Shown: in pieces, positions 26,029 through 34,422 of the stretch
Numbering within the stretch: the first letter of the stretch is position 1
How the letters are laid out: each line of letters starts with the position of its first letter
Source of the DNA: Nocardia africana NBRC 100379
GTDB taxonomy: Bacteria > Actinomycetota > Actinomycetes > Mycobacteriales > Mycobacteriaceae
Reading direction: 5' to 3'
NCBI RefSeq assembly: GCF_001612635.1
Contig: NZ_BDAV01000025.1
Span: 1 to 64,000 of the forward strand
DNA length: 64,000 bases
The notes under the pieces: generated by a model
What the model was told of the DNA's origin: nothing
Databases searched by the model: none
The model's input: only the letters and a program-made list of their open reading frames with translations
Translations under genes and position numbers: made by a program

Positions 26029-26894
26029 TACCCCGTGAAGTCGATCGACGCGTTGAAACCCCACAGCATCAGTGTCAGCACCATGTCGATGGCCACGATC
26101 GCGACCGAGGACGCACGCACCGCGCGGCCGGACGCGATGCCCACCCCTTCGGGTCCACCGGTGGCGAAAAAGCCGTAGTAGCTGTGGATGAGGATCACGA
26201 CGGTCGCGAAGATCGCCACCTTGATCACCGCGGCGATCACGTCGAATCCGGACACGAACTGGAAGAAGTAGTGGTCGTACACACCGGCGGACTGACCGTG
26301 GACCAGTGTGATGAGTCCGCGGCAGGCCAGATACGACAGGATCAGCCCGATCAGGAAGGTCGGCACGATCGAGACGGCGCCGGCGATGACGCGGGTGGTC
26401 ACCACGAACGGGACCGACCGCAGGCCCAGTGCCTCGATCGCGTCGATCTCCTCCGAGATGCGCATCGAGCCGATTTCGGCGGTCATGCGACAGCCCGCCT
26501 GGGCGGCGAATCCGATGGCGGCCACGATCGGGGCCAGCTCGCGGGTGGTGGCGTAGGCCGAGACGATGCCCGACACCGGGCCCATGCCCAGGATGTTCAG
26601 CATGGTGAAGGACTCGACGGCCACCGAGGCGCCCATCACCAGGCCCAGCACGATCATCATCGGCACCGTGCCGCCGCCGACGATCACCGACCCGCGTCCC
26701 CATGTCATATCCGAGATGATGCGCAGCGTCTCGTCGCGATACCGCCTGAGCGTCAAGGGAATCGACGACAGCACCTGCCAGATGAAGGCCAGGACGAAGC
26801 CCAAGCCCTCCACGCGCGCCAGGAGCAGACCGCGGCGGCGATAGAAACGCACGAAGTGGCCGAACCCCTTGGGCATATAGGTCGAAATCGCCAC
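26028..26894 (-). CDS. yrbEB: YrbE/MlaE family permease, second subunit
   Basis: 288-residue ABC-type permease with about five membrane helices, pairing with YrbEA as the transmembrane core of the Mce importer. The MlaE signature is RELAPIVAAIGFAAQAGCRMTAEIGSMRISEEIDA in part, with the coupling-helix EEIDAIEALG. GTG 26894 follows the yrbEA stop after one base (TGACGTG). The first 12 codons of the longer open frame lie inside yrbEA and are left out. Confidence 0.92.
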   Translation of the reverse strand: MAISTYMPKGFGHFVRFYRRRGLLLARVEGLGFVLAFIWQVLSSIPLTLRRYRDETLRIISDMTWGRGSVIVGGGTVPMMIVLGLVMGASVAVESFTMLNILGMGPVSGIVSAYATTRELAPIVAAIGFAAQAGCRMTAEIGSMRISEEIDAIEALGLRSVPFVVTTRVIAGAVSIVPTFLIGLILSYLACRGLITLVHGQSAGVYDHYFFQFVSGFDVIAAVIKVAIFATVVILIHSYYGFFATGGPEGVGIASGRAVRASSVAIVAIDMVLTLMLWGFNASIDFTG

Positions 26895-26895
26895 G

Positions 26896-27741
26896 TCAGA
26901 CCAGCCTCGTCGGCAGGAACATCTCGACAACCTGGGTCACGCCGAGATTGACGATCGCGATCGACACCACCGACAGCACCACCGCCGCGTTCACCGCATC
27001 GGCCACCCCGCGCGGGCCGCCCTTGGCCTCCAGTCCGCGCTGGCACGCGATGATCACCACGAGGAAGCCGAACAGCACGGCCTTGAGCAGCGAGACCCAC
27101 ACATCGGCGACGGTGGTGAAGGATCCGAAAGTGGCCCAATAGCTTCCGGGGGTCACGTTCTGACCGCCGACGGCCACGGCGTAGCCGGCGACGATGCCGA
27201 CGAAGATGATGAGGATGTTCAGCAGCGGCGCGACGAGGATCATCGCCACCAGTCGCGGGATCACCAGCCGGTGAATCGGCGAGATGCCCATCGTGTTGAG
27301 CGCGTCGATTTCCTCGCGGATGGTGCGGGCGCCCAGATCGGCGGCGATCGCGGCCGCCCCCGCGCCGCCGAGGAGGAAGCCGGTGGCCAGCGGCGCGCCC
27401 TGCTTGATCACCCCGAGGCCGCCGGTCGCGCCGAGCAGCGAATCCGCGCCCAGGGTGTGGATGAGGTTGCCGACCTGCACCGAGACGATCACCCCGAACG
27501 GGATGGCGATCAGAATCGCCGGGATCGCGGTCACCGTCACCAGCCGCCACGCCTGCAGAATCGCTTCGCGCCATTGGAATTCGCGCCGGACGACGTCGGT
27601 CGCCGTGCCGGTCACCGATTCCCGGGCGATATCCACTGCCCTGCCGAAGGTTCGCAGCGCGGACACGACGGTGTCCGAGAAATTCTCGCGAACGATACGA
27701 ACAGCGGACGCGCCCGAGGAAGCCCGGGTCACCGGCGCCAT
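26896..27741 (-). CDS. yrbEA: YrbE/MlaE family permease, first subunit
   Basis: 281-residue permease and first gene of the mce operon. A soluble N-terminal stretch precedes REFQWREAILQAWRLVTVTA. The MlaE core has GAGAAAIAADLGARTIREEIDALNTMG in part, with EEIDAL as the likely contact for the MceG-type ATPase, which is not in the window. The start is uncertain: ATG 27741 has no good ribosome-binding site. Putative regulatory repeats lie 60-100 nt upstream. The lipid substrate cannot be inferred; no cholesterol-catabolism genes are close. Confidence 0.9.
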   Translation of the reverse strand: MAPVTRASSGASAVRIVRENFSDTVVSALRTFGRAVDIARESVTGTATDVVRREFQWREAILQAWRLVTVTAIPAILIAIPFGVIVSVQVGNLIHTLGADSLLGATGGLGVIKQGAPLATGFLLGGAGAAAIAADLGARTIREEIDALNTMGISPIHRLVIPRLVAMILVAPLLNILIIFVGIVAGYAVAVGGQNVTPGSYWATFGSFTTVADVWVSLLKAVLFGFLVVIIACQRGLEAKGGPRGVADAVNAAVVLSVVSIAIVNLGVTQVVEMFLPTRLV

Positions 27742-27800
27742 GAGCGGCGGGCCGGGTCCGGGCGGTGTGGCTCGAATTTCACAATCGTCTCTCCGTGATC

Positions 27801-27843
27801 GGCAACACTGCCAACACGAAGCTAACGGTTACAACTAGTTACA
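27801..27843. promoter_or_regulatory. repeat cluster upstream of yrbEA
   Basis: Three overlapping patterns are visible. GGCAACACTGCC at 27801-27812 shares 11 bases with the repeat upstream of the ketoacyl synthase; on the minus strand it reads as GTGTTGGC and GTGTTGCC, 9 bp apart. GTTACA occurs at 27828-27833 and 27838-27843, a 10-bp direct repeat on one helix face. AACTAGTT at 27833-27840 is a perfect palindrome. At least one regulator site for the operon is likely; which protein binds is unknown. Confidence 0.45.
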
Positions 27844-27882
27844 GTAAAGCTGATCACGGTGTGAGGGTGACCGCTCGGAGAC

Positions 27883-27897
27883 CCGCACGACGTGCGG
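27883..27897. promoter_or_regulatory. perfect 15-nt palindrome
   Basis: CCGCACG-A-CGTGCGG has 7-bp arms around one base, 142 nt upstream of yrbEA. It could be an operator or a short RNA hairpin. No T-tract follows on either strand, which argues against an intrinsic terminator. Confidence 0.35.
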
Positions 27898-28184
27898 CGA
27901 TTAATCCAGCTCACGTGCATGTTTTTCTAAGTAAACGCCAGTTCTGAAACCTGTTATCAGCACCGATCTGCTATCGCTATGACCCGCGTCACGTGTGATC
28001 GGCCACAACGATTCGCCCTTACGGACTCGCCGCGGTGCGAGCGGCCGGGCGGAGATCGTGCTCGTCGACCTCGGTCGCCTCGACCGGGAGAAAGTCGTCG
28101 CGATGCCGCACGGCCGCCGATACCGAATAAAACAACGCGGCACCGTCCGGCACATCGGGAAGGTCCCGGAGATCTCCCCCCGAT

Positions 28185-28382
28185 TCAATCCAGGAGTTTG
28201 CCCAGAATCGGAAGGGACGCCGCCAATCGCCGCTGTTCGGCGGGCGTCAGACGAGCGGCGATCAATTCTGCCAGATGGCCGTACCCGGCCTCGCGCCGTT
28301 CGGACAACAGGTCCCGCCCGGCGTCGGTGATGTGCAACCGCTTGCGCCGCTGGTCGTCCGGATCGGGTGTGCGCATCAGCAG
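28185..28382 (-). pseudogene. MarR family regulator, C-terminal remnant
   Basis: The last 65 codons read as the wing and dimerisation helices of a MarR regulator (MRTPDPDDQRRKRLHITDAGRDLL, then REAGYGHLAELIAARLTPAEQRRL). The frame continues upstream, but there it is the antisense of the neighbouring hydrolase start and has no MarR features. The DNA-recognition half is therefore gone, cut just before the wing. No start codon with a ribosome-binding site was found. It is probably non-functional. Confidence 0.65.
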
Positions 28383-28421
28383 CTCCGACGGCGAACGGGC
28401 ATGCCGCGTGGAGGGAAGCCG

Positions 28422-29214
28422 ATGACCGCCGAACTGATTCCGGGCGAGCTGACCCACGACGGCCGCCCGCGAAGCTTTCACCTGCGACCGCCCCGGGAGC
28501 CGGACAGTCCGCTGATCGTCGCGTTGCACGGGAATATGGGACCGCAGGCCGGAGGCGGCGGTCTGCTCATGCACGAACGGCGTGGACGATGTGGGGTTCC
28601 TGCGCACCCTGATCGACTGGTGCGCGCGGCGGTATCGGACCGCATCCGATCGCACGCTGGTAGCCGGAATATCCAACGGCGCCTTCATGTCTCACCGGCT
28701 CGCGCTCGAATGCAGCGAACGGATCGCGGTCTTCGCCGCGGTGGCGGGGGCGCTGCCCGCCGATCCGACCGCGGTGCGGCCGACCCACGCGGTGTCGGCG
28801 ATGCTGATCAACGGCGATGCCGATCCCCTGGTTCCGCTCGCCGGCGGCCACTCCCGCCACCGCGGGCCGAACGGCGAACCGCGCGGGCGGATTCTCGGCG
28901 CCGCCGCGACCGCCGAACACTGGGCGAGCCTCGACCGGTACACGGGCGAACGAACCACCGTCACGACCACCGGCTCGCGACGTGTCACCGCGGCCCACGG
29001 CATCGGCGACACCGCGGTCACGACATGGACGGTGTTCGGCGGCGGCCACACCTGGCCGGGCGTCGCCGTGCCGGAGGAATGGGCAAGCACTCCCGGCGCG
29101 GCATCCACCCTGGAATTCGATGCCACGGTAGAAATCCATCACTTCGCCCGCCCGCTCGTGCGACCGGCGGCGCGGCGGCTACTTCCACCCCGGTCGGAGA
29201 AGGAGAACCGATGA
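28422..29214 (+). pseudogene. PHB-depolymerase-like esterase, internally deleted and frameshifted
   Basis: The 5' part, with GGAGGG before ATG 28422, reads MTAELIPGELTHDGRPRSFH and then PLIVALHGN, the oxyanion strand of the family. After about 28540 the family sequence resumes only near 28576 in the +1 frame as NGVDDVGFLRTLIDWCARRY. It then continues intact through the nucleophile GISNGAFMS, the acid NGDADPLVP and the base GGGHTWPG. About 40 residues usually found between these parts are missing. Its stop still overlaps the next gene's ATG, so the operon shape survives. The 3' part alone cannot form the full fold. Confidence 0.65.
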
Positions 29215-29777
29215 GTATCCTCGGCAAGCTACTCGCCAATCGCCGCGCCGGTGAATCCGAACTGGCATGGAATCAGCCGAACCTGCTCGGCGACACAGTT
29301 TTTCGACTCACGAGTCCGGACTTCGAGCCGGAGACCACTCTCGACATCCGGCACGCCTCCCACCGGATCGGTGGCGCCGACGAGTCTCCCGCCTTGAGCT
29401 GGAGCGGCGCGCCGGACACCGCGGCGGGCTATCTGCTGGTGCTCGAGGATCCCGACGCTCCGATGCGGAAACCGTTCGTCCATTGCGTCGCGCTCCTCGA
29501 TCCGGCGGTGCGGAGCTTGTCCCGCAACGCGTTACGCGCCGATACCGACGAAGCGGGTGTGCGGGTACTGCGGTCCGGATTCGGCCGCGGGTACATGGGC
29601 CCCGCGCCGATCAAGGGACACGGACCGCACCGGTACGTCTTCGAGTTGTTCGCCCTGGGCGCGCCCCTCACCATGGCCGCGGGGAAATCCGTCGAGAGTG
29701 CGAAGCCTCGGGAGGTGCTGGCGGCCGCACAGGCGGTGGGCCGGGCGCGAATCGACGGATTCTACGAACGCCCCTGA
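29211..29777 (+). CDS. YbhB/YbcL family (PEBP-like) protein
   Basis: 188-residue cytosolic protein of the phosphatidylethanolamine-binding-protein fold. Marks are SPALSWSGAPDTAAGYLLVLEDPDAP, PFVHCVALLDPAV and the GPAPIKGHGPHRYVFELFAL strand with the GxHxY pocket motif. Bacterial members bind small anions; the role is unclear. GGAGAAGGAGAACCG precedes ATG 29211, which overlaps the stop of the decayed esterase. Confidence 0.85.
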   Translation: MSILGKLLANRRAGESELAWNQPNLLGDTVFRLTSPDFEPETTLDIRHASHRIGGADESPALSWSGAPDTAAGYLLVLEDPDAPMRKPFVHCVALLDPAVRSLSRNALRADTDEAGVRVLRSGFGRGYMGPAPIKGHGPHRYVFELFALGAPLTMAAGKSVESAKPREVLAAAQAVGRARIDGFYERP

Positions 29778-29795
29778 GGCGCAGGGCTCAGAGGC

Positions 29796-30743
29796 TCAGG
29801 ACATGCCGTTCGGCCGATAGCTGCGCAGCGCCTGCCGCAGGACCGTCAGTCGCTGTTCGCGAAAGTCCGTCCGGCCCTGTTCGACAGCGTCCAGCACGTC
29901 GAGCGCGGGATCGGCACACGCCCAGAAGCGCAGCTTGTTCTCGGTGACGGCTCCGAGATCCCGGGCGCGACATCGCTGGATCTCGCGCACGAACTCGTGC
30001 CCCGCCTCCGGGTAGAGGTAGCAGAGGTCGTAGTCGGGGTCACCGATCTCCACATCGCCGAAGTCGATCAGTCCGCTGATCCTGCCGCCGCTGATCAACA
30101 GATGATCCAGGCTCATATCGGCATGGATGAGCGTCGGTTCGAAGTCGAAGTTGGCGTCGTCGTCGAGATATCGGTGCCACGCCCCGGACAGCTCCGCGGC
30201 CTCGGCCTCATCCAGCAACGGAAGCACCTCGGCACGAACGGACTTCAGATCCGCGGCGAAATCACCCCGCAGATCGGTGACCTCGACACCGAAGTCCCGG
30301 GCGCGGTCCACCGGAAACGAGTGGATCCGTTCGATCAATTCCGCGATCGTGCGTGCCGTATCGGAGTGCAGCAGTCCCCGCCCGGCCCAATCCGCTTCGT
30401 TGAGCGATTCGCCCGGCACAAGCGGATACACGCAGTACTCCCCCGGCCCCAGCGGATTCGGCGCGGTGAACAGGAATTGCGGAATCGGCACCGGCAGCAA
30501 CGGCGCCAATTCCGGAAGCAGACCGGCCTCGCGCGCGATCCCTTCCGCGCCGTGCGGGTCCTGCGGCAGGCGCAGCACGTAGAGCTTGCCGGCCGAATCC
30601 AGCTGGAGCGCAACGCTGTCCAATCCGGCACCCAGCAGACGCAGGGAACCGCCCGCCAACTCCGGCAGGGGCGAGTCCGCGAGGGCACCGCGTACCCGCT
30701 CCTGCCAGTCCGGCGGAAGTTGCACGCTCGCGCGCATATCCAT
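29796..30743 (-). CDS. APH-family phosphotransferase
   Basis: 315-residue kinase-fold protein. The catalytic loop is LIHADMSLDHLLI (Asp as base) and the metal motif is GLIDFGDVEIGDPDYDLCYL. The N-lobe has a nucleotide-binding strand LYVLRLPQD. The family includes aminoglycoside, macrolide and homoserine/choline kinases, and the substrate cannot be assigned. No ribosome-binding site is seen, but TACGAT at 30750-30755 lies 6 nt before ATG 30743, fitting a leaderless transcript. It is divergent from a MarR gene 94 nt away. Confidence 0.85.
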   Translation of the reverse strand: MDMRASVQLPPDWQERVRGALADSPLPELAGGSLRLLGAGLDSVALQLDSAGKLYVLRLPQDPHGAEGIAREAGLLPELAPLLPVPIPQFLFTAPNPLGPGEYCVYPLVPGESLNEADWAGRGLLHSDTARTIAELIERIHSFPVDRARDFGVEVTDLRGDFAADLKSVRAEVLPLLDEAEAAELSGAWHRYLDDDANFDFEPTLIHADMSLDHLLISGGRISGLIDFGDVEIGDPDYDLCYLYPEAGHEFVREIQRCRARDLGAVTENKLRFWACADPALDVLDAVEQGRTDFREQRLTVLRQALRSYRPNGMS

Positions 30744-30837
30744 ATCCGCATCGTAGAACCGGTGTCCACCGGTTTTCGCCGGGCGGCCGGGCGCGCACGC
30801 CGGGCGGCCGGGGCGGGCGCCGTCTAAGATCGGCGGC

Positions 30838-31284
30838 GTGCCGGAATCCGGGAGCTCGGTCCCCGCCTCGGTCCAGGTGTGGCGGGCGTTGCAGCGGGTG
30901 TACGTCGACCTGCGCCCGGAGCTGGACGCGCAACTGCGCCGCGGCTACGGCATGCCCGCCAGCTGGTACGACATGCTCGTGGAACTCGCGGGGACGCCGC
31001 GGCTGCGCATGAGCGATCTCGGCGCGACCATGGTGCTCAGCCGCACCCGGGTGAGCCGCCTGGTCACCGAATTGGAGGCGCGCGGCCTGGTCACCCGCGA
31101 AACCAATCCCGCGGACGGCCGATCGGCGTACGTCGCCATCACCTCGGCCGGGCGGCAGCGGTTGCACGAGGCCACCCCCCATCATCACGCGGTCGTCGAG
31201 CAGCATTTCGCCGATCTGGCCGCCGACGAGCTCGGCGCTCTCGCCACCGCCCTGCACAAGGTGCTCGCCGACGATCGTCCGTGA
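30838..31284 (+). CDS. MarR family transcriptional regulator
   Basis: 148-residue regulator with intact winged helix: MPASWYDMLVELAGTPRLRMSDLG, TMVLSRTRVSRLVTELEARGLVTRETNPADGR, then ITSAGRQRL. GTG 30838 lies 7 nt after TAAGAT (30825-30830), so it is probably leaderless. It may regulate the divergent phosphotransferase or the metallo-hydrolase gene 19 nt downstream, which is close enough to be in the same operon. Confidence 0.9.
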   Translation: MPESGSSVPASVQVWRALQRVYVDLRPELDAQLRRGYGMPASWYDMLVELAGTPRLRMSDLGATMVLSRTRVSRLVTELEARGLVTRETNPADGRSAYVAITSAGRQRLHEATPHHHAVVEQHFADLAADELGALATALHKVLADDRP

Positions 31285-31303
31285 CCCGATGCAGAATGGA
31301 CCG

Positions 31304-32266
31304 ATGTCCGCTCTCTCGACGGTGCTCGATCCGCTTCGGCACACCGCCGGCTATGCCCGGTACTTCCTGAACAAGAGCGCTCGCGACCGGGAGGATGCGC
31401 AGGCATTGCGCGCGCTCGAGGCCCGCCCGCTCACACTGCCCGCCGGTCTCGAACTCGAATGGCTGGGCACCGCCGGGTACCGGATGACCTACGAGGGCGC
31501 GACGCTGCTCGTCGACCCGTTCCTCACCCGGGTGCCGCTGTCGACGGTGGTGCGCCGCCGCACCGCACTTCCCGATCCCGCATCGATCGACCGCTTCCTG
31601 CCCGGCCTCGACAACGTATCGGGAATCGTTGTCGGACATGGTCATTGGGATCACGCGCTGGACGCTCCCGAGCTCGCGCGCCGCTGCGGCTGCCCGGTCT
31701 ACGGCTCGCGATCGGTGCGCAACCTCATGGCTCTGCACGGACTCGGCGAGCGCGGTGTGGAGGTGGAGCCGTATCGCCGCTACGAACTCGGGCCGTTCAC
31801 CGTGACCTTCGTGCCGAGCGTGCATTCGAAGATCCCCTTCGGCACCCGGATTCCCTCCCCCGGCGACACCAGTTGCGAATCCCTGGCCGCGCTGGCGCCG
31901 ATGGCGTACGGCTGCGGGCAGACCTGGGGCATCCACATCGCGGTGGCCGGTATCGAGATCTATCACCAAGGCAGCGCCGATCTCATCGACGAGGCGATCC
32001 GGCACCGCGACGTCGACATCTTCCTCGCCGGAGTGGCCGGACGGTCGGTGACCCCGGACTACTGGCACCGGATCCTGACCCGGCTGCGCCCCGCCACCGT
32101 CGTGCCGATGCACTACGACGATTTCCTCCGGCCGCTGGACGCGCCGATGGGCTTCACCGTCGATATCGCCCTGGCCGCGGTGCCCGACGAGATCGGCGCC
32201 GTGAGTCGCGCTGTCGACGTGGTCGCCCTGCCGCTGCTCAGTCCTCGTTCCCCCGGCGGCCGATGA
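31304..32266 (+). CDS. MBL-fold metallo-hydrolase
   Basis: 320-residue metallo-beta-lactamase-fold enzyme of the UlaG/NAPE-PLD-like branch. The metal motif is GHGHWDHALD (HxHxDH), with the later ligand region VPSVHSKIPFG and VPMHYDDF. The first strands read LEWLGTAGYRMTYEGATLLVDPF. Likely a phosphodiesterase or lactonase, substrate unknown. Two ATGs compete; 31304 is preferred because CAGAAT lies 6 nt upstream. The 3' end overlaps the convergent methyltransferase by 29 nt. Confidence 0.85.
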   Translation: MSALSTVLDPLRHTAGYARYFLNKSARDREDAQALRALEARPLTLPAGLELEWLGTAGYRMTYEGATLLVDPFLTRVPLSTVVRRRTALPDPASIDRFLPGLDNVSGIVVGHGHWDHALDAPELARRCGCPVYGSRSVRNLMALHGLGERGVEVEPYRRYELGPFTVTFVPSVHSKIPFGTRIPSPGDTSCESLAALAPMAYGCGQTWGIHIAVAGIEIYHQGSADLIDEAIRHRDVDIFLAGVAGRSVTPDYWHRILTRLRPATVVPMHYDDFLRPLDAPMGFTVDIALAAVPDEIGAVSRAVDVVALPLLSPRSPGGR

Positions 32267-32885
32267 GCAGATGAGCCGGAATCGGCTGCCGATCGATCCG
32301 CCGATGTTCGACCGCCAGCCCGGCTCGTTCCAGCGCGCCCGATACCTCGTCGACCGGCCGCAACCGGAAGCCGTGCGCGGTGAACGGCATCTTCGCCATC
32401 GCCGCCGGATCCCCGATGCCGATCACCACCCGGCCGCCCGGGCGCAGCACCCGCGCCAAATCCGCGCAGGCCCGGTCCAGATCGTCGACGAAATACACGG
32501 AATTCACCGTGATCACCGCGTCCAGGCTCGCCGAGGCGAGCGGCAGCTCGGTGAGTGCGCCCTCCACGATCCGCAACCGGCCGGTGCCGATGTCCCGGGC
32601 GAAGCAAGAACGGGCGCGCGCCGACATATCCGGAGAGATCTCCACGCCGTGCACGGTCCCCGCCGCACCGACATCGCGCAGCAGAATCGACAGCCCCACA
32701 CCGCCGCCGAAGCCGATATCGGCCGCGGCCTGTCCCGCGCTCACCTCGGCCGCCTCGACCGCGGCGTCGATGGCGAAGCGATTGGCCCGGTTCAGCATCC
32801 GCGCCACCACCTTGCCCAGCACCCCGTGCGGATTGCCCAGCTGTTCGGCGACCGTGGACATAGCGCGGGTGACAAGGGAATTCAT
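32238..32885 (-). CDS. class I SAM-dependent methyltransferase
   Basis: 215-residue methyltransferase with motif I ADIGFGGGVGLSILL, an acidic residue at the end of strand 2 (VHGVEISPDM), the ubiE-like LDAVITVNSVYFVDD and RVLRPGGRVVIGIGD. Substrate unknown, possibly a quinone or lipid-type small molecule. The start is ambiguous between ATG 32894 and ATG 32885. TAGCAT ends 7 nt before 32885, favouring a leaderless start there. The longer open frame upstream is antisense to the VIT gene. Confidence 0.85.
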   Translation of the reverse strand: MNSLVTRAMSTVAEQLGNPHGVLGKVVARMLNRANRFAIDAAVEAAEVSAGQAAADIGFGGGVGLSILLRDVGAAGTVHGVEISPDMSARARSCFARDIGTGRLRIVEGALTELPLASASLDAVITVNSVYFVDDLDRACADLARVLRPGGRVVIGIGDPAAMAKMPFTAHGFRLRPVDEVSGALERAGLAVEHRRIDRQPIPAHLLIGRRGNED

Positions 32886-32984
32886 GTCACGCATGCTACC
32901 GATCCGGACTCGTCTCAGCGGCGGCCGCGGCTCGCCTGCGCGCGGGTCCACCACCCGGCCCGGTCGGCGGCCTACTCTGCATCC

Positions 32985-33725
32985 GTGGACGACTCCAACA
33001 ATGTGCGCGACTCCGGAAGCTGGAAACATCCGCACGAACCACACGGCGGCGGTTTCACATCCCGGCTGAACTGGTTGCGGGCCGGAGTGCTGGGCGCCAA
33101 CGACGGCATCGTGTCGACCGCGGGCCTGGTGGTGGGCGTCGCCTCGGCCACCGCGGCGACCACGCCCATTCTCACCGCCGGTGTGGCCGGGCTGGTCGCG
33201 GGTGCGCTGTCGATGGCGGCCGGCGAATACGTCTCGGTGAGCACCCAGCGCGACAGCGAACGTGCCCTGCTGTCGCTGGAGAAGCGGGAGCTCGCCGAAG
33301 ATCCCGATTACGAACTCACCGAGCTGACCGAGATCTATCGGAACAAAGGACTCTCGGAGGCGACCGCGCGGCAGGTCGCGCAGGAATTGACCGCCCACGA
33401 TGCCTTCGCCGCCCACGCCGAGGCGGAATTGGGCCTGGACCCGAACGAGCTGACCAACCCGTGGCAGGCCGCATTCTCCTCGGCGCTGGCGTTCACCTGC
33501 GGCGCCCTGCTGCCGCTGCTGGCGATTCTGCTGCCGCCGCCGACCTGGCGCATCCCGGTGACCTTCGCCGCGGTGCTGGTGGCGCTGGCGGCGACCGGAT
33601 CGCTGAGCGCGCGACTGGGCGGCGGTAATCGGCGCCGAGCCGTCCTCCGAGTGGTGATCGGTGGCGCGCTGGCCATGGTGGTGACCTACGGCATCGGCCA
33701 GATCCCCGGGGTTTCCAGCGGCTAG
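32985..33725 (+). CDS. VIT1/CCC1 family transporter, second copy
   Basis: 246-residue paralog of the transporter at 2781-3485. It shares RLNWLRAGVLGANDGIVS, GEYVSVSTQRDSERA, DAFAAHAEAELG and DPNELTNPW almost residue for residue. An N-terminal His-containing stretch (KHPHEPHG) precedes the first helix. GTG 32985 lies 6 nt after TACTCT (32973-32978), so the transcript is likely leaderless, unlike the first copy with its long upstream region. The last 4 nt overlap the convergent pentapeptide gene. Confidence 0.9.
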   Translation: MDDSNNVRDSGSWKHPHEPHGGGFTSRLNWLRAGVLGANDGIVSTAGLVVGVASATAATTPILTAGVAGLVAGALSMAAGEYVSVSTQRDSERALLSLEKRELAEDPDYELTELTEIYRNKGLSEATARQVAQELTAHDAFAAHAEAELGLDPNELTNPWQAAFSSALAFTCGALLPLLAILLPPPTWRIPVTFAAVLVALAATGSLSARLGGGNRRRAVLRVVIGGALAMVVTYGIGQIPGVSSG

Positions 33726-34381
33726 TCGCGGATTCGATTGTCGCGCACGATGATTCCCGCCGCACGCGCGAAGGCGGGCGCCATCTCCATCAGCTGCGGT
33801 GTGGTGATGATCGCGCCCTTCAGCGTTCCGATATCCGCGATGAGGTCGAGCGCGGCCGCGCCCCGCACATCCACATCCTTCAGGGTGGCCCCGTGCAGGG
33901 CGACGCCTTCGAGCCGCGATCCGGGAAAATCGACCTTCCGCAGTGTGGCGGCGGAGAAGTCGGTATCGCGAAAGACGCATTCGGCGAAGGTGACGCTCTG
34001 CAGTGTGGCCGCGCGGAAGTTCACCGATTCGAATTTGCAGCCCTCGAACCGGATGCGGCGCAGCTGCGCGTCGACGGCGATCACTCCCGACCACGCGGAG
34101 TCGACGAATTCGGCATCCAGCCATCGTGTTTCGCAGGCGTCGACCCCGATCCACCGCACCCCGCGCAGCCAGACGTCGTCGAATCGGCACTGATTCAGGC
34201 TGCCGCCGCCGAGGACCACACCGGTCAGCGCCGACTCGCTGAACCAGGAGCCACCCGCCGACACCTCGTCGAGGGACGTGGCGTCGAGGTGGATCCGCTC
34301 GTACTCGGTGTCGGGTGCGAGCGGTTCCCGCAGCGGCGTCAGACTCCGGGCGTAGGGCAGATCGGCGAGGTCGCGAGGCAT
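33722..34381 (-). CDS. pentapeptide-repeat protein
   Basis: 219-residue protein whose central part (about 60-175) is built of A(D/N)LXX-like repeats, for example FRAATLQSVTFAECVFRDTDFSAATLRKVDF in part, giving a right-handed quadrilateral beta-helix. Relatives such as MfpA and Qnr mimic DNA and protect gyrase, but many are uncharacterised; this copy is irregular and no such role is claimed. TAGGGT lies 6 nt before ATG 34381, with GCAGGA between, so it may be leaderless. Convergent with the VIT gene by a 4-nt overlap. Confidence 0.85.
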   Translation of the reverse strand: MPRDLADLPYARSLTPLREPLAPDTEYERIHLDATSLDEVSAGGSWFSESALTGVVLGGGSLNQCRFDDVWLRGVRWIGVDACETRWLDAEFVDSAWSGVIAVDAQLRRIRFEGCKFESVNFRAATLQSVTFAECVFRDTDFSAATLRKVDFPGSRLEGVALHGATLKDVDVRGAAALDLIADIGTLKGAIITTPQLMEMAPAFARAAGIIVRDNRIRD

Positions 34382-34422
34382 TCCTGCACCCTAGACATGC
34401 GCACCGACAGGCCCGCGGCGGC

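Larger units (their letters stand above)
27742..28184. other. 443-nt non-coding region upstream of the mce operon
   Basis: Less GC-rich than its surroundings and without a believable coding frame. It holds the presumed mce promoter, the repeat cluster at 27801-27843 and a perfect 15-nt palindrome at 27883-27897. The far side abuts the end of a decayed MarR gene. Short frames here are Arg/Pro-rich and look like shadows. Confidence 0.6.

Noticed and set aside
26029..26703. N-terminal extension of MceA
   Set aside because: Out-of-phase reading of yrbEB; the MceA family start lies at 26028.
27742..28184. Short frames upstream of mce as small genes
   Set aside because: Arg/Pro-rich, without ribosome-binding sites, and overlapping likely operator sequences.
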